From: Planctomycetota bacterium
GTDB lineage: Bacteria; Planctomycetota; Phycisphaerae; Sedimentisphaerales; Anaerohalosphaeraceae
NCBI GenBank assembly: GCA_030637065.1
Contig: DAOVVQ010000050.1
Span: forward strand, 1-17,277
DNA length: 17,277 nt
Direction of reading: 5' to 3'
Shown: piece after piece, positions 8,475-14,670 of the stretch
Layout of the letters: each line of letters starts with the position of its first letter
Numbering within the stretch: the stretch's first letter is position 1
Program-made: the position numbers and the translations under genes
Notes under the pieces: generated by a model
The model's database searches: none
The model's input: the letters and a program-made list of their open reading frames with translations, nothing else
Told to the model about the DNA's origin: nothing

Positions 8475-8768
8475 AACATCACCACAGCTTTCTTAAAAAA
8501 AGTCAGAACCTCTTAAGAATCTATCGTCTTGTGGGCATTCGCACTTAAGCTAAAACGTATCGATTTAATCCTTACAGTCGTCGTAATCGCTACAGTCAGC
8601 CTATACAATTATCGCTGTCAGAGTGCGTGATTTCAGGTGGGTGGCAGCGTGTTTGGCGAAGCCAAACCGATGGTGGGTGCCAGTGTGCATACGACCATCG
8701 GTTTGCTGCGCAAACGCGCTGCCACCCATGCCGAGGGACTGACACGCATTATTTAAGTGGGACTGGTC
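8475..8768. other. Intergenic region between gspC and the CPBP protease gene
   Basis: No gene is visible in these 294 bp. The CPBP end (8638-8768) is dominated by the inverted repeat listed separately. The gspC-proximal half (8475-8637) would be the leader of the T2SS operon. It contains an imperfect palindromic pair, TTCTTAA near 8490 and TTAAGAA near 8513, that could form a weak hairpin. I found no convincing minus-strand -35/-10 pair; the best candidate matches each consensus hexamer poorly. Whether the secretion operon has its own promoter or reads through from the upstream protease gene cannot be settled from the sequence. Confidence 0.6.
8638..8728. repeat. 91 bp inverted repeat with two nested hairpins (REP/MITE-like)
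   Basis: The outer arms are TGGGTGGCAGCG at 8638-8649 and its complement at 8717-8728 (CGCTGCCACCCA), a 12 bp outer stem. Just inside each arm is a short perfect hairpin: GTTTGGC-gaa-GCCAAAC (8651-8667) and GTTTGC-tgc-GCAAAC (8701-8715). Between them AAACCGATGGT (8664-8674) is complementary to ACCATCGGTTT (8694-8704). The whole element is therefore palindromic and can form either one long stem or a cruciform-like set of hairpins. Such elements are usually dispersed in many copies; only one copy is in this window. It could also act as a transcript-end or mRNA-stabilising structure between the two minus-strand units. Confidence 0.85.
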
Positions 8769-9497
8769 TCAGGTGAATATTGCTACTGCGTAATAATAGA
8801 ATATGTTGGCAACTCCGTGAAAGACGATGGGTGCCAGCAGCGACCCGGTTTTGATGTACAGCCAGCCGAAAACGATTCCGGGCAGGAATGTAAGGGCCGA
8901 TATTATTGTGCCCTGGATGAGGATGTGGGCGAGTGCGAAACAGGCTGAGGCGATCAACACGGTTGTCCATTGCTGCAGGACCGGTCGCCTGGGTATGGCT
9001 GTCTTTGTCAACTTGAGGATGTTGCCCTGCAGGTAGCCTCTGAAAAAGAGTTCCTCGGCTACGGCGACGTACATGAATTGGTAGAACAGCACGCCGGCCA
9101 AATCGCCGCTGGCAGGTGTCAGCGGGCGAAAGGGCAGGGTTACATGGCAGGATCTCAGCAGCCACAGGAGACAGAAGGTCGCGGGAAGGGTCGCAAGACA
9201 CGCCCAGCTAAGCGCAACTGCCGAAGGACCTATTTCAACCCCAGCGAGACCGATGTCGGATAACCTTCGTTTTGCAATTATCGTCGGGACGGCAGCTCCG
9301 CAAACCAGAATGCCCGGAGCGACAAGCCATCCGGCTATGCTAACCGAATGCGACGCAAGGAACATAATTGCCAGGACAACCGCTATCGTTGCCAGCAGCG
9401 TCTCTGTCAGCAATACCGTATCGAGGCATTCCAGCCCGCGACGCGCAGGGCGATATCGGGATGTAATCTCCACGGTTATCGCATTGCCGGACGACAT
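8769..9497 (-). CDS. CPBP-family (glutamic-type) intramembrane protease, probable C-terminal sorting enzyme
   Basis: A 242-residue membrane protein with about six hydrophobic segments and all three CPBP/Abi motifs: EELFFRG (Glu148, Glu149, Arg153), FALAH (Phe187, His191) and HGVAN (His227, Asn231). These residues form the active site of Rce1-like and myxosortase-type glutamic intramembrane proteases. I prefer the ATG at 9495-9497: it has a purine-rich AAGGGGG six bases upstream and lies 19 bp after the stop of the surface-protein gene. A longer frame from 9527 overlaps that gene by 11 bp and has a poorer ribosome site. The tight pairing with a protein ending in Gly-rich/Cys/TM/basic residues suggests that this enzyme cleaves that tail. 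Bacteriocin-immunity or prenyl-protease roles are less likely, because no small peptide or CaaX partner is near. Substrate assignment is inference. Confidence 0.9.
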   Translation of the reverse strand: MSSGNAITVEITSRYRPARRGLECLDTVLLTETLLATIAVVLAIMFLASHSVSIAGWLVAPGILVCGAAVPTIIAKRRLSDIGLAGVEIGPSAVALSWACLATLPATFCLLWLLRSCHVTLPFRPLTPASGDLAGVLFYQFMYVAVAEELFFRGYLQGNILKLTKTAIPRRPVLQQWTTVLIASACFALAHILIQGTIISALTFLPGIVFGWLYIKTGSLLAPIVFHGVANIFYYYAVAIFT

Positions 9498-9516
9498 CTT
9501 CAGCCCCCTTGTCGAT

Positions 9517-12500
9517 CTACACTGCATCTTCGCCGATCTTACTCCTGCGTCGGTCCCTGACCTTCAAGCCGGTCATTACGATGGCCAGGACAAGATAGGG
9601 CAGTAAAAATTCGATTACGCTGCCTTTTCCATCGGGAGACATCGAACATCCGCCGCCGCCACCACCGCCGCCGCCAAAGATACCGCCGCCACCACCGCCA
9701 CCAAGCAGGAACATGGTAAAATGCCTGACCTTGAAGCGAACAACATGCAGCGTTTGAGATCTTGGAATATAAGTAACGTTGGTAATTCCGTCATTTCTGA
9801 TCGTATCCGTGAGGGGATCGTACCAGTACACAATGGGTGATTCTCCTACGACAGAAGGATCGAAGGGCAGATTAACCGTAACGGGCACGGAGAACTTACT
9901 TCCACTGGGCCCGAGTTCGATTGCCGTGCCGCGATGCGCCGACCTGAATTTGTGCGCGTTCCTCATTCTGGAGATGCTGACTCGCACATCACTGGGGTAT
10001 GCCCGAGGTGGCACTATGATCGAGATGTCGTCCAGGCTGTCTATCTGGCCGGGCTTTACGCCTACGGTTGCGCCTTTGGAACCGAGAACAACTACCGATT
10101 CCAGCGCCGAAGGCTCTATGAACGTGCTCCCGGCGAAGTATATGGACGCAACCTGCTCCCTGTCGTCGAGCCAGACGAGGTAAGGTTTGCCGTGTTCGTC
10201 CGTACCTATTGCAGGTCGGAGCTGGTTGGTGTTGGTCATGTCGTCGCCGACGAGTATGTTTGTTCCCGAATCGGAGTTGATCTCGGTAAAGTACAGATCG
10301 GTATCGGCGTTTCGATAGTCGCACCATGTGGCGAATACGCCCAGGTTGTTTCCCGTACTGCCGGTAACGGAGATCGCAGGCTGGAGCTGCTCTGCGCCGG
10401 AGTTGTCATCGATGAGGTTGCTTCCAGCCAGAGGACTTCCGGGCAGACCGTCACAGGACGCATAGTATATGTCGTTATCGCCCATCGTATCGTCGGTCCA
10501 CAGCAGATGCAGGGTCGAGCCGGACTGCTCTGCGGCAATTACGGGGCTGGACTGCTTGTTCTGCTTACTGACGACGGCGACATTTGTCCATGGTCCGTTG
10601 GCCGAGTCCGCTCCGTAAATATCGCTTGTCCCGTTCCTGGTGTCAGCCCAGGCCACGTAGACGGTATCGCCGGAATCGACGGTGATCGCAGGTTCGGTCT
10701 GGCTGGCGGCATCGGAAGTTATGCGCGAGGTGGTCCTGCTCAGGAAATCGTTGCTCGATTCAGCTATGTAAATATCGTTGTTGCTGCCGCGATCGTCCTG
10801 CCAGACGACGTAGGCCTTGTCGGCACTGTCAATGACGATAGCAGGGTCGGTCTGGTTGCTGTTTGGATCGGTAATATTTCTTCCGGCGGACCAGTTGATC
10901 CCGTCAGAGGAGGTCGCCACATAGACGTCCCAGTCTCCAGCCCGCTTGTCCTGCCAGGTAACATACAGCTTACCGGTGCTGTCTGCCGCGATTTCAGGGT
11001 CGCTCTGCTCGAAGGTATCCGCGGTGACCCGGGCGGCGCTATCGAAGGTTTCGGCCCCAGCGGCGAGTCTGCTGACAGAGATATCCCCGCCGTTGGCGGT
11101 TTCGGTGTCGAATGCGACCCAGGTGTCTCCGCTGGGGTCCTTAGCGGTGGCAAGTGTGCCTTTGGCGCCTGATTTAACCTTCTTGTTCTGGCCGAACGAA
11201 TGCATCTCGGTCTTGAACGCATAGGAATAATTCGTCAGCGCATTGCCGCCAAGATCGGTGGCATTAACGACAACGGTGATCCTCCGATTGAATCTGAACG
11301 ACTCATCGGCCTGATAAACAAAGGTGTAATCGTCCTGGGTGCCGGACCTGCGGCAATCGCCGTAGGCGCTGTTGTATGCGTCGGTATCGCCGGTGTATAC
11401 GAGATTGCCCGCCACCTCGACGGTTACCGAGCCGGCATCGACGCCTTTGCCGCTATCGGCGATGTGAAGGGTTATCAGGCTGTTAACAGGCACCTGCATC
11501 GCGCCGAATTCAGGTAAAAGCTCGGGTACGACAGGGGCATCCAGATCGCCCGTGACGACGATCGTAACCGTCTCGGTATCCTGGCGTTGGCCGTCGCTGG
11601 CAATGAAAACAACGTTGTGGCTTCCCGTCTGACTGTTGATGGGAGTCCAGATAAAGGTTTTATTGCTAAATGTTGCGCCACTGGGCAGACCGATAGTGGA
11701 ATATACGATCGAATCGCCGTCGGGATCGGTTGCGTCTACCATGAACCTGAGCCGGCTGCCTTCATAGATGGACTGGCTGCCTATCGCATCCAGTACGGGA
11801 GCCATGTTGGTATTGATCACGGTAATGGTGATAGTCTCTGAATCCTGCGCCTGGCCGTCGTTGGCAACAAACGTCACCTGGTAGGTTCCAGCCTGGTTCA
11901 GACCGGGCGACCATGTAAACTGCTGACCGGAAAAAACGGCTCCGGATGGCAGATCCTGGACAGAGTAGACGATAGTGTCGCCATCTGCGTCGGTTGCGCT
12001 GATCGAGAAGCTAAGGCTGCCGCTCTCATTGACGGATCTATTGCCGACAGGAGCAAGCACGGGGTCGCTGTTAATACCGCTGACGGTGATAGTAACGATC
12101 TCGGAGTCCTGGACCTGGCCATCGCTGGCTGAGAATGTTACCTGGTGGCTGCCGGACTGCGTGTCATTGGGCGTCCAGCTAAAGCCCTGGCCGCTAAACG
12201 CAGCACCCGCGGGCAAATTCGCGGCAGAATACGTAATCGCATCACCATCGGCGTCGGTAGCGCTGATCGAAAAGCTCAAAAGAGAATTCTCACTGACAGA
12301 CTTAGCGCCAATAGCCTGCAAAACCGGCGCCGAATTACCGGGATCAGATGATATGTATTCATAGCATCCTGCATCTGGTGCGCCCACACGCAAATTTCCG
12401 GCTATATCTGATGTGGGAGCGTTAGCATTGGCAAAGTCAATGGCGAGAGAATCAGATTTGAGTCTGAAATCATTGCTTTCCGCATTGACAAAAAGAGCCT

Positions 12501-14046
12501 TGATAGCCGCACTGCCAATTTCCCTACTGCTAACGTCCATGTCACTTGAATCTGGCTTTAGCTTATGAAAATCAGCATATATATTATTACCTTCCAAAAC
12601 CTCCATAGCATTAGCATTTATTCTAACTGTTGGCAACCAGATGTTGTTGTAAAATTTAATATTGCTACAGGTTTCACTTATACGAGTAACTTTACCCAAA
12701 CCAAATTCTGGAACAACGGTATTGTTCCTTATTGTTATATCGTCTATCGTATGGTCAAATTTAATACCCCCATCTTTAGTTGTCCCATAGATCAGGTTGT
12801 TTTCGATAACAACCCCTGTCCCATTATGACTGAGGTAAAAAACTTGAAAACCCATAGCCTCATAGCCATCCCAGGCATTCCATGCATCATCCCACATGCA
12901 GTGAACTGTATTTCCACGAATTATTAGATTGTCTACAGGTTGACTGCCAGGAGGCACAGGGCCACCGGTTTGTATTTGATCAAAGTGCTCACCTGCGGGA
13001 GTAACGCCTTCTCTTGCTTCAATATTATCAAAAAGACAGCCTTCAATGGTAACATTCTTAATGGGTACATCATTGGTACCTGGATTGATGTACACGCCGT
13101 TTCCCCACTGGTCGTTAAAATAACAATTACGTAACACGAAATCCGTACCATCATCAGTTATTTGTACAGCATAACGACCTCCATCAAATTCACAGCCATC
13201 CCATACTATAAAGTCAGCATAAGTTGCCCTGAAAGCAGAACTGCTTTCCATTCGCTCATCTTGTGCCCTAAAATAACAATTATAAAATTCAACATGACTT
13301 ACCCTTTGCTCTGCAACTCCACCCCCTGTATATGAACCATAGCCGGAAGAATCTATACCAGATAACTCAAAGGTTTTATCAGTTTTATTTGCAACTGTAA
13401 AAAGATTTCCGTTAAGCTCTGTCATACCTGCTATCCGATTTATCACTATTCTATCGCCATTGGAATAAAAATGATTAGTCGCAAATGTTACAACAGCAGG
13501 ATTAGATTGGGCTACATCTGTGATTTCCCTCACCTGCCCTTTAAGGTCGGTTATTCTTGTATAAGGCCCTTTATCCTCCTGTGGCTCGTGAAATTGAATA
13601 TTATAAAACCTAAGGTACGCATTTGATGCATACAATATGCGGAAGTATTCCAAAATGGGCTTACTTTCTGCCGCTCCCTTATAATCAATCCAACTGCTCC
13701 GACCCGTGTCTCCATTACCCCTATAAGTGACCTCGCCGTAATTGCCGCTTGCAATGTAAACCGTATCGCCACCGGCAACGACCGGTCCATCGCCGCTGTA
13801 ATTTGGCAATGCCCTGGCGAAAGTCTGCCAGGGCTGGCCGTTGTTGCCAGGGTTTGCATCGTTACCGTTAACGGCATCAACATAAAAAGTTGCTCCATTT
13901 GCGGTAATCGCGGCAGTGACTATAAGCAGGCTTACTATGAGGCGGCAATACATAGAATGCCTTACTCGGCGCAAACCTGGTTGACTGCTTGCCAGGCAAC
14001 ATGAATCTGTTAAATTTTCGATATACATACTCATTTTTTTGTACAT
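9517..14046 (-). CDS. Giant exported surface protein: beta-helix, Ig-like repeats, beta-propeller, Cys-type C-terminal sorting tail
   Basis: A 1509-residue multidomain protein. A signal peptide lies around 32-51 (hydrophobic LIVSLLIVTAAITA, cut near ANGA). A right-handed parallel beta-helix covers about 54-565, beginning TFYVDAVNGNDANPG as in DUF1565/pectate-lyase-like repeats. Three Ig/cadherin-like repeats follow at about 573-832, another Ig-like domain at 836-946, seven propeller-like repeats at 960-1306, a ZU5-like beta domain at 1315-1446, and the sorting tail at 1449-1509. No catalytic site is evident; adhesion or polysaccharide binding is likely. Start: ATG at 14044-14046 has a GGGGG site six bases upstream and a plausible promoter 23 bp before it. 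An internal ATG at 13951-13953 (TAAGG six bases upstream) gives a more classic signal peptide and is a real alternative. The helix-coding part is clearly more AT-rich than the rest. Confidence 0.9.
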   Translation of the reverse strand: MYKKMSMYIENLTDSCCLASSQPGLRRVRHSMYCRLIVSLLIVTAAITANGATFYVDAVNGNDANPGNNGQPWQTFARALPNYSGDGPVVAGGDTVYIASGNYGEVTYRGNGDTGRSSWIDYKGAAESKPILEYFRILYASNAYLRFYNIQFHEPQEDKGPYTRITDLKGQVREITDVAQSNPAVVTFATNHFYSNGDRIVINRIAGMTELNGNLFTVANKTDKTFELSGIDSSGYGSYTGGGVAEQRVSHVEFYNCYFRAQDERMESSSAFRATYADFIVWDGCEFDGGRYAVQITDDGTDFVLRNCYFNDQWGNGVYINPGTNDVPIKNVTIEGCLFDNIEAREGVTPAGEHFDQIQTGGPVPPGSQPVDNLIIRGNTVHCMWDDAWNAWDGYEAMGFQVFYLSHNGTGVVIENNLIYGTTKDGGIKFDHTIDDITIRNNTVVPEFGLGKVTRISETCSNIKFYNNIWLPTVRINANAMEVLEGNNIYADFHKLKPDSSDMDVSSREIGSAAIKALFVNAESNDFRLKSDSLAIDFANANAPTSDIAGNLRVGAPDAGCYEYISSDPGNSAPVLQAIGAKSVSENSLLSFSISATDADGDAITYSAANLPAGAAFSGQGFSWTPNDTQSGSHQVTFSASDGQVQDSEIVTITVSGINSDPVLAPVGNRSVNESGSLSFSISATDADGDTIVYSVQDLPSGAVFSGQQFTWSPGLNQAGTYQVTFVANDGQAQDSETITITVINTNMAPVLDAIGSQSIYEGSRLRFMVDATDPDGDSIVYSTIGLPSGATFSNKTFIWTPINSQTGSHNVVFIASDGQRQDTETVTIVVTGDLDAPVVPELLPEFGAMQVPVNSLITLHIADSGKGVDAGSVTVEVAGNLVYTGDTDAYNSAYGDCRRSGTQDDYTFVYQADESFRFNRRITVVVNATDLGGNALTNYSYAFKTEMHSFGQNKKVKSGAKGTLATAKDPSGDTWVAFDTETANGGDISVSRLAAGAETFDSAARVTADTFEQSDPEIAADSTGKLYVTWQDKRAGDWDVYVATSSDGINWSAGRNITDPNSNQTDPAIVIDSADKAYVVWQDDRGSNNDIYIAESSNDFLSRTTSRITSDAASQTEPAITVDSGDTVYVAWADTRNGTSDIYGADSANGPWTNVAVVSKQNKQSSPVIAAEQSGSTLHLLWTDDTMGDNDIYYASCDGLPGSPLAGSNLIDDNSGAEQLQPAISVTGSTGNNLGVFATWCDYRNADTDLYFTEINSDSGTNILVGDDMTNTNQLRPAIGTDEHGKPYLVWLDDREQVASIYFAGSTFIEPSALESVVVLGSKGATVGVKPGQIDSLDDISIIVPPRAYPSDVRVSISRMRNAHKFRSAHRGTAIELGPSGSKFSVPVTVNLPFDPSVVGESPIVYWYDPLTDTIRNDGITNVTYIPRSQTLHVVRFKVRHFTMFLLGGGGGGGIFGGGGGGGGGCSMSPDGKGSVIEFLLPYLVLAIVMTGLKVRDRRRSKIGEDAV
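9520..9702 (-). other. C-terminal sorting signal (Gly-rich / Cys / TM / basic)
   Basis: Residues 1449-1509 read: seven Gly, IF, nine Gly, then Cys1467-SMSPDG, a hydrophobic helix at about 1477-1495 (VIEFLLPYLVLAIVMTGL) and the basic cluster KVRDRRRSK, with a short acidic end. Cys codon at 9646-9648. This tripartite layout with one invariant-style Cys is that of MYXO-CTERM, Synerg-CTERM and JDVT-CTERM signals rather than PEP-CTERM, LPXTG or plain GlyGly-CTERM. The glycine codons are mixed GGC/GGT/GGA, so the tract is maintained by selection or in-frame expansion rather than one pure triplet run. The adjacent CPBP protease is the natural processing enzyme. Confidence 0.8.
10132..11157 (-). repeat. 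Seven ~50-residue propeller repeats in the surface protein
   Basis: Residues about 964-1305 hold seven copies of a unit of 49-55 residues with the core P-x-I-x-x-D-x-x-G-x-x-Y-V-x-W-x-D-x-R followed by D-I-Y. Copy anchors are Pro1017, Pro1068, Pro1119, Pro1168, Pro1223 and Pro1278, plus a diverged first copy around 964-998 (TWVAFDTETANGGDISVS). The count of seven and the W-x-D-x-R turn fit a seven-bladed beta-propeller of the sialidase/BNR-like type. No sialidase catalytic arginine triad is recognisable, so it is probably a binding module. Confidence 0.8.
11551..12330 (-). repeat. Three tandem Ig/cadherin-like repeats in the surface protein
   Basis: Residues about 573-832 hold three copies of an 87-88 residue unit: APVL-x-IG-x-x-S-x-x-E, then FSISATDADGD-x-I-x-Y, LP-x-GA-x-FS, F-x-W-x-P, and a VTF-x-A-x-DGQ-x-QDSETVTITV ending. 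The DADGD/DPDGD motif is the calcium-binding type seen in bacterial cadherin-like and He_PIG domains. The copies are similar enough in protein to suggest relatively recent duplication. They probably act as a spacer holding the beta-helix away from the cell. Confidence 0.85.
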
Positions 14047-14075
14047 TTCAGTACCCCCTATTTGACTACATGTAT

Positions 14076-14104
14076 ATTCTAAGAACTAACCCTGCGGGAG
14101 GCAA
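14076..14104 (-). promoter_or_regulatory. Candidate sigma-70 promoter for the surface-protein gene
   Basis: On the minus strand TTGCCT (14099-14104) and TAGAAT (14076-14081) are separated by 17 bp. They match the consensus at 4 of 6 and 5 of 6 positions. Transcription would start near 14069, about 23 bp before the ATG at 14046, leaving room for the GGGGG ribosome site. The fit to that start codon is the main support; the match alone could be chance. Confidence 0.45.
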
Positions 14105-14110
14105 ATCCAG

Positions 14111-14152
14111 CCCGCTTATATTAGGTGTTATTTCACACCTATCGGGTTTTTT
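14111..14152 (+). terminator. Terminator-like hairpin with T6, overlapping an alternative hairpin
   Basis: A 7 bp stem, TAGGTGT (14122-14128) and ACACCTA (14135-14141), is framed by CCCG (14111-14114) and CGGG (14143-14146) and followed directly by six T (14147-14152) on the plus strand. A competing stem, TATCGG (14140-14145) with CCGATA (14155-14160), would use the same CGG bases and bury the T run in its loop. No plus-strand gene ends here, so it would terminate a small or antisense RNA begun just upstream, or be a conditional terminator. Confidence 0.4.
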
Positions 14153-14190
14153 GTCCGATAATAGCAGAGCAATTGAAGGCTGGGACAACT

Positions 14191-14248
14191 CAGGCATATC
14201 TTTAGGGCTGAGACCGGTATTTCTCAGCGAAACATGCCTGTTTTGTTT
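14191..14248 (+). terminator. Second terminator-like stem with T-rich tail
   Basis: CAGGCAT (14191-14197) pairs with ATGCCTG (14234-14240), and inside it GCTGAG (14207-14212) pairs with CTCAGC (14223-14228). The outer stem is followed by TTTTGTTT (14241-14248). Both stems are perfect, which is unlikely by chance, but the function is open: terminator, part of a structured leader, or protein-binding site. GGCTGAGA at 14206-14213 recalls the TPP riboswitch core, but the other conserved TPP elements are absent. Confidence 0.35.
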
Positions 14249-14381
14249 GCTTTACAAAGTCGGTTTTATAGGGCGTCAGTGCGGTTTTCTTCCTTTTTTC
14301 AGGGCATGACGGGCTGGGTAATCCGTGATTTTCGCCTCTCAAAAAAAGTTTTGAATAACCCCTCATCCTTCTAAAAAAGGC

Positions 14382-14409
14382 TTGACAATTTCTCTGTGAC
14401 TACTATAAT
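14382..14409 (+). promoter_or_regulatory. Strong sigma-70 consensus promoter
   Basis: TTGACA (14382-14387) and TATAAT (14404-14409) are both perfect matches to the housekeeping consensus, with a 16 bp spacer. Transcription would start near 14416 and run rightwards into the possible leader peptide and epsI, then probably wbpB. The 5' leader before the epsI start would be about 250 nt, long enough for regulation. Confidence 0.78.
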
Positions 14410-14461
14410 GGTGCTTGTATGTATATACTTTTTGGCATACCTCTAAAGGATTGGAGAGCCA

Positions 14462-14494
14462 ATGAAAAAATATGCAAGGGACTGTTTTTTTTAA
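14462..14494 (+). CDS. Possible 10-residue leader peptide
   Basis: ATG with a well-placed GGAG five bases upstream, encoding MKKYARDCFF and then TAA. It lies about 46 nt after the predicted transcription start of the strong promoter and 173 bp before epsI. Position, ribosome site and length fit a short upstream peptide that might couple translation to downstream expression. It could equally be the surviving start of a deleted gene, since MKK plus an SD is also how secreted proteins begin. Too short to judge by codon use. Confidence 0.35.
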   Translation: MKKYARDCFF

Positions 14495-14655
14495 CCGGGG
14501 TAAAATAGTCCTGTGACTCCGTGGAGAGCTTTTGATTCAATTACTGTGTTGTGGGGAAACTTGAGAATTCTTTTTGTGTAGGGCTGCCGGAGTCCTATAC
14601 TCCCGTTCTAATCGGCCTGATCACTGCACCGAGACAACCTCAAGCTAACCAAAAA

Positions 14656-14670
14656 AGGAGAGAATTAGTG
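14656..14670 (+). promoter_or_regulatory. Ribosome binding site fixing the epsI start at GTG
   Basis: AGGAG at 14656-14660 lies seven bases before GTG (14668-14670). The in-frame ATG at 14551 has no comparable site and would add 39 residues with no membrane or domain character before the transmembrane helix, so the GTG is the better start. Confidence 0.75.

Larger units (their letters stand above)
14047..14667. other. Divergent intergenic region between the surface-protein gene and epsI
   Basis: No long gene is present in these 621 bp. It holds a plausible minus-strand promoter (14076-14104), two plus-strand hairpins followed by T runs (14111-14152 and 14191-14248), a near-perfect plus-strand promoter (14382-14409) and a possible leader peptide (14462-14494). 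An open frame from 14551 continues in phase into epsI but lacks a good ribosome site. The stretch 14250-14380 shows only AT-rich sequence and two pyrimidine tracts. The unusual number of structures suggests regulated, RNA-based control or the remains of a small RNA gene. Confidence 0.6.

Noticed and set aside
8475..8637. A sigma-70 promoter for gspC
   Set aside because: The best minus-strand pair (TTGTAT and TACGAC, 17 bp apart) matches each consensus poorly, so I did not list it.
9934..11172. A 412-codon plus-strand open frame inside the surface-protein gene
   Set aside because: It is entirely antisense to the propeller repeats, has no recognisable domain, and arises because the codon use of the real gene leaves few stops in the opposite frame. 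The repeat structure and motifs are on the minus strand.
11551..12330. A CRISPR or tandem DNA repeat
   Set aside because: The repetition is at protein level with a period of about 260 bp inside one frame and no spacers; it is a domain duplication.
14206..14213. GGCTGAGA as the core of a TPP riboswitch
   Set aside because: The other conserved parts (the CCTGAT segment and the GGATAATGCCAGCG-type arm) are absent, and no thiamine gene is near.
14551..14667. A longer EpsI starting at the ATG at 14551
   Set aside because: No ribosome site; the GTG at 14668 has AGGAG seven bases upstream and places the membrane helix near the N-terminus as in the family.
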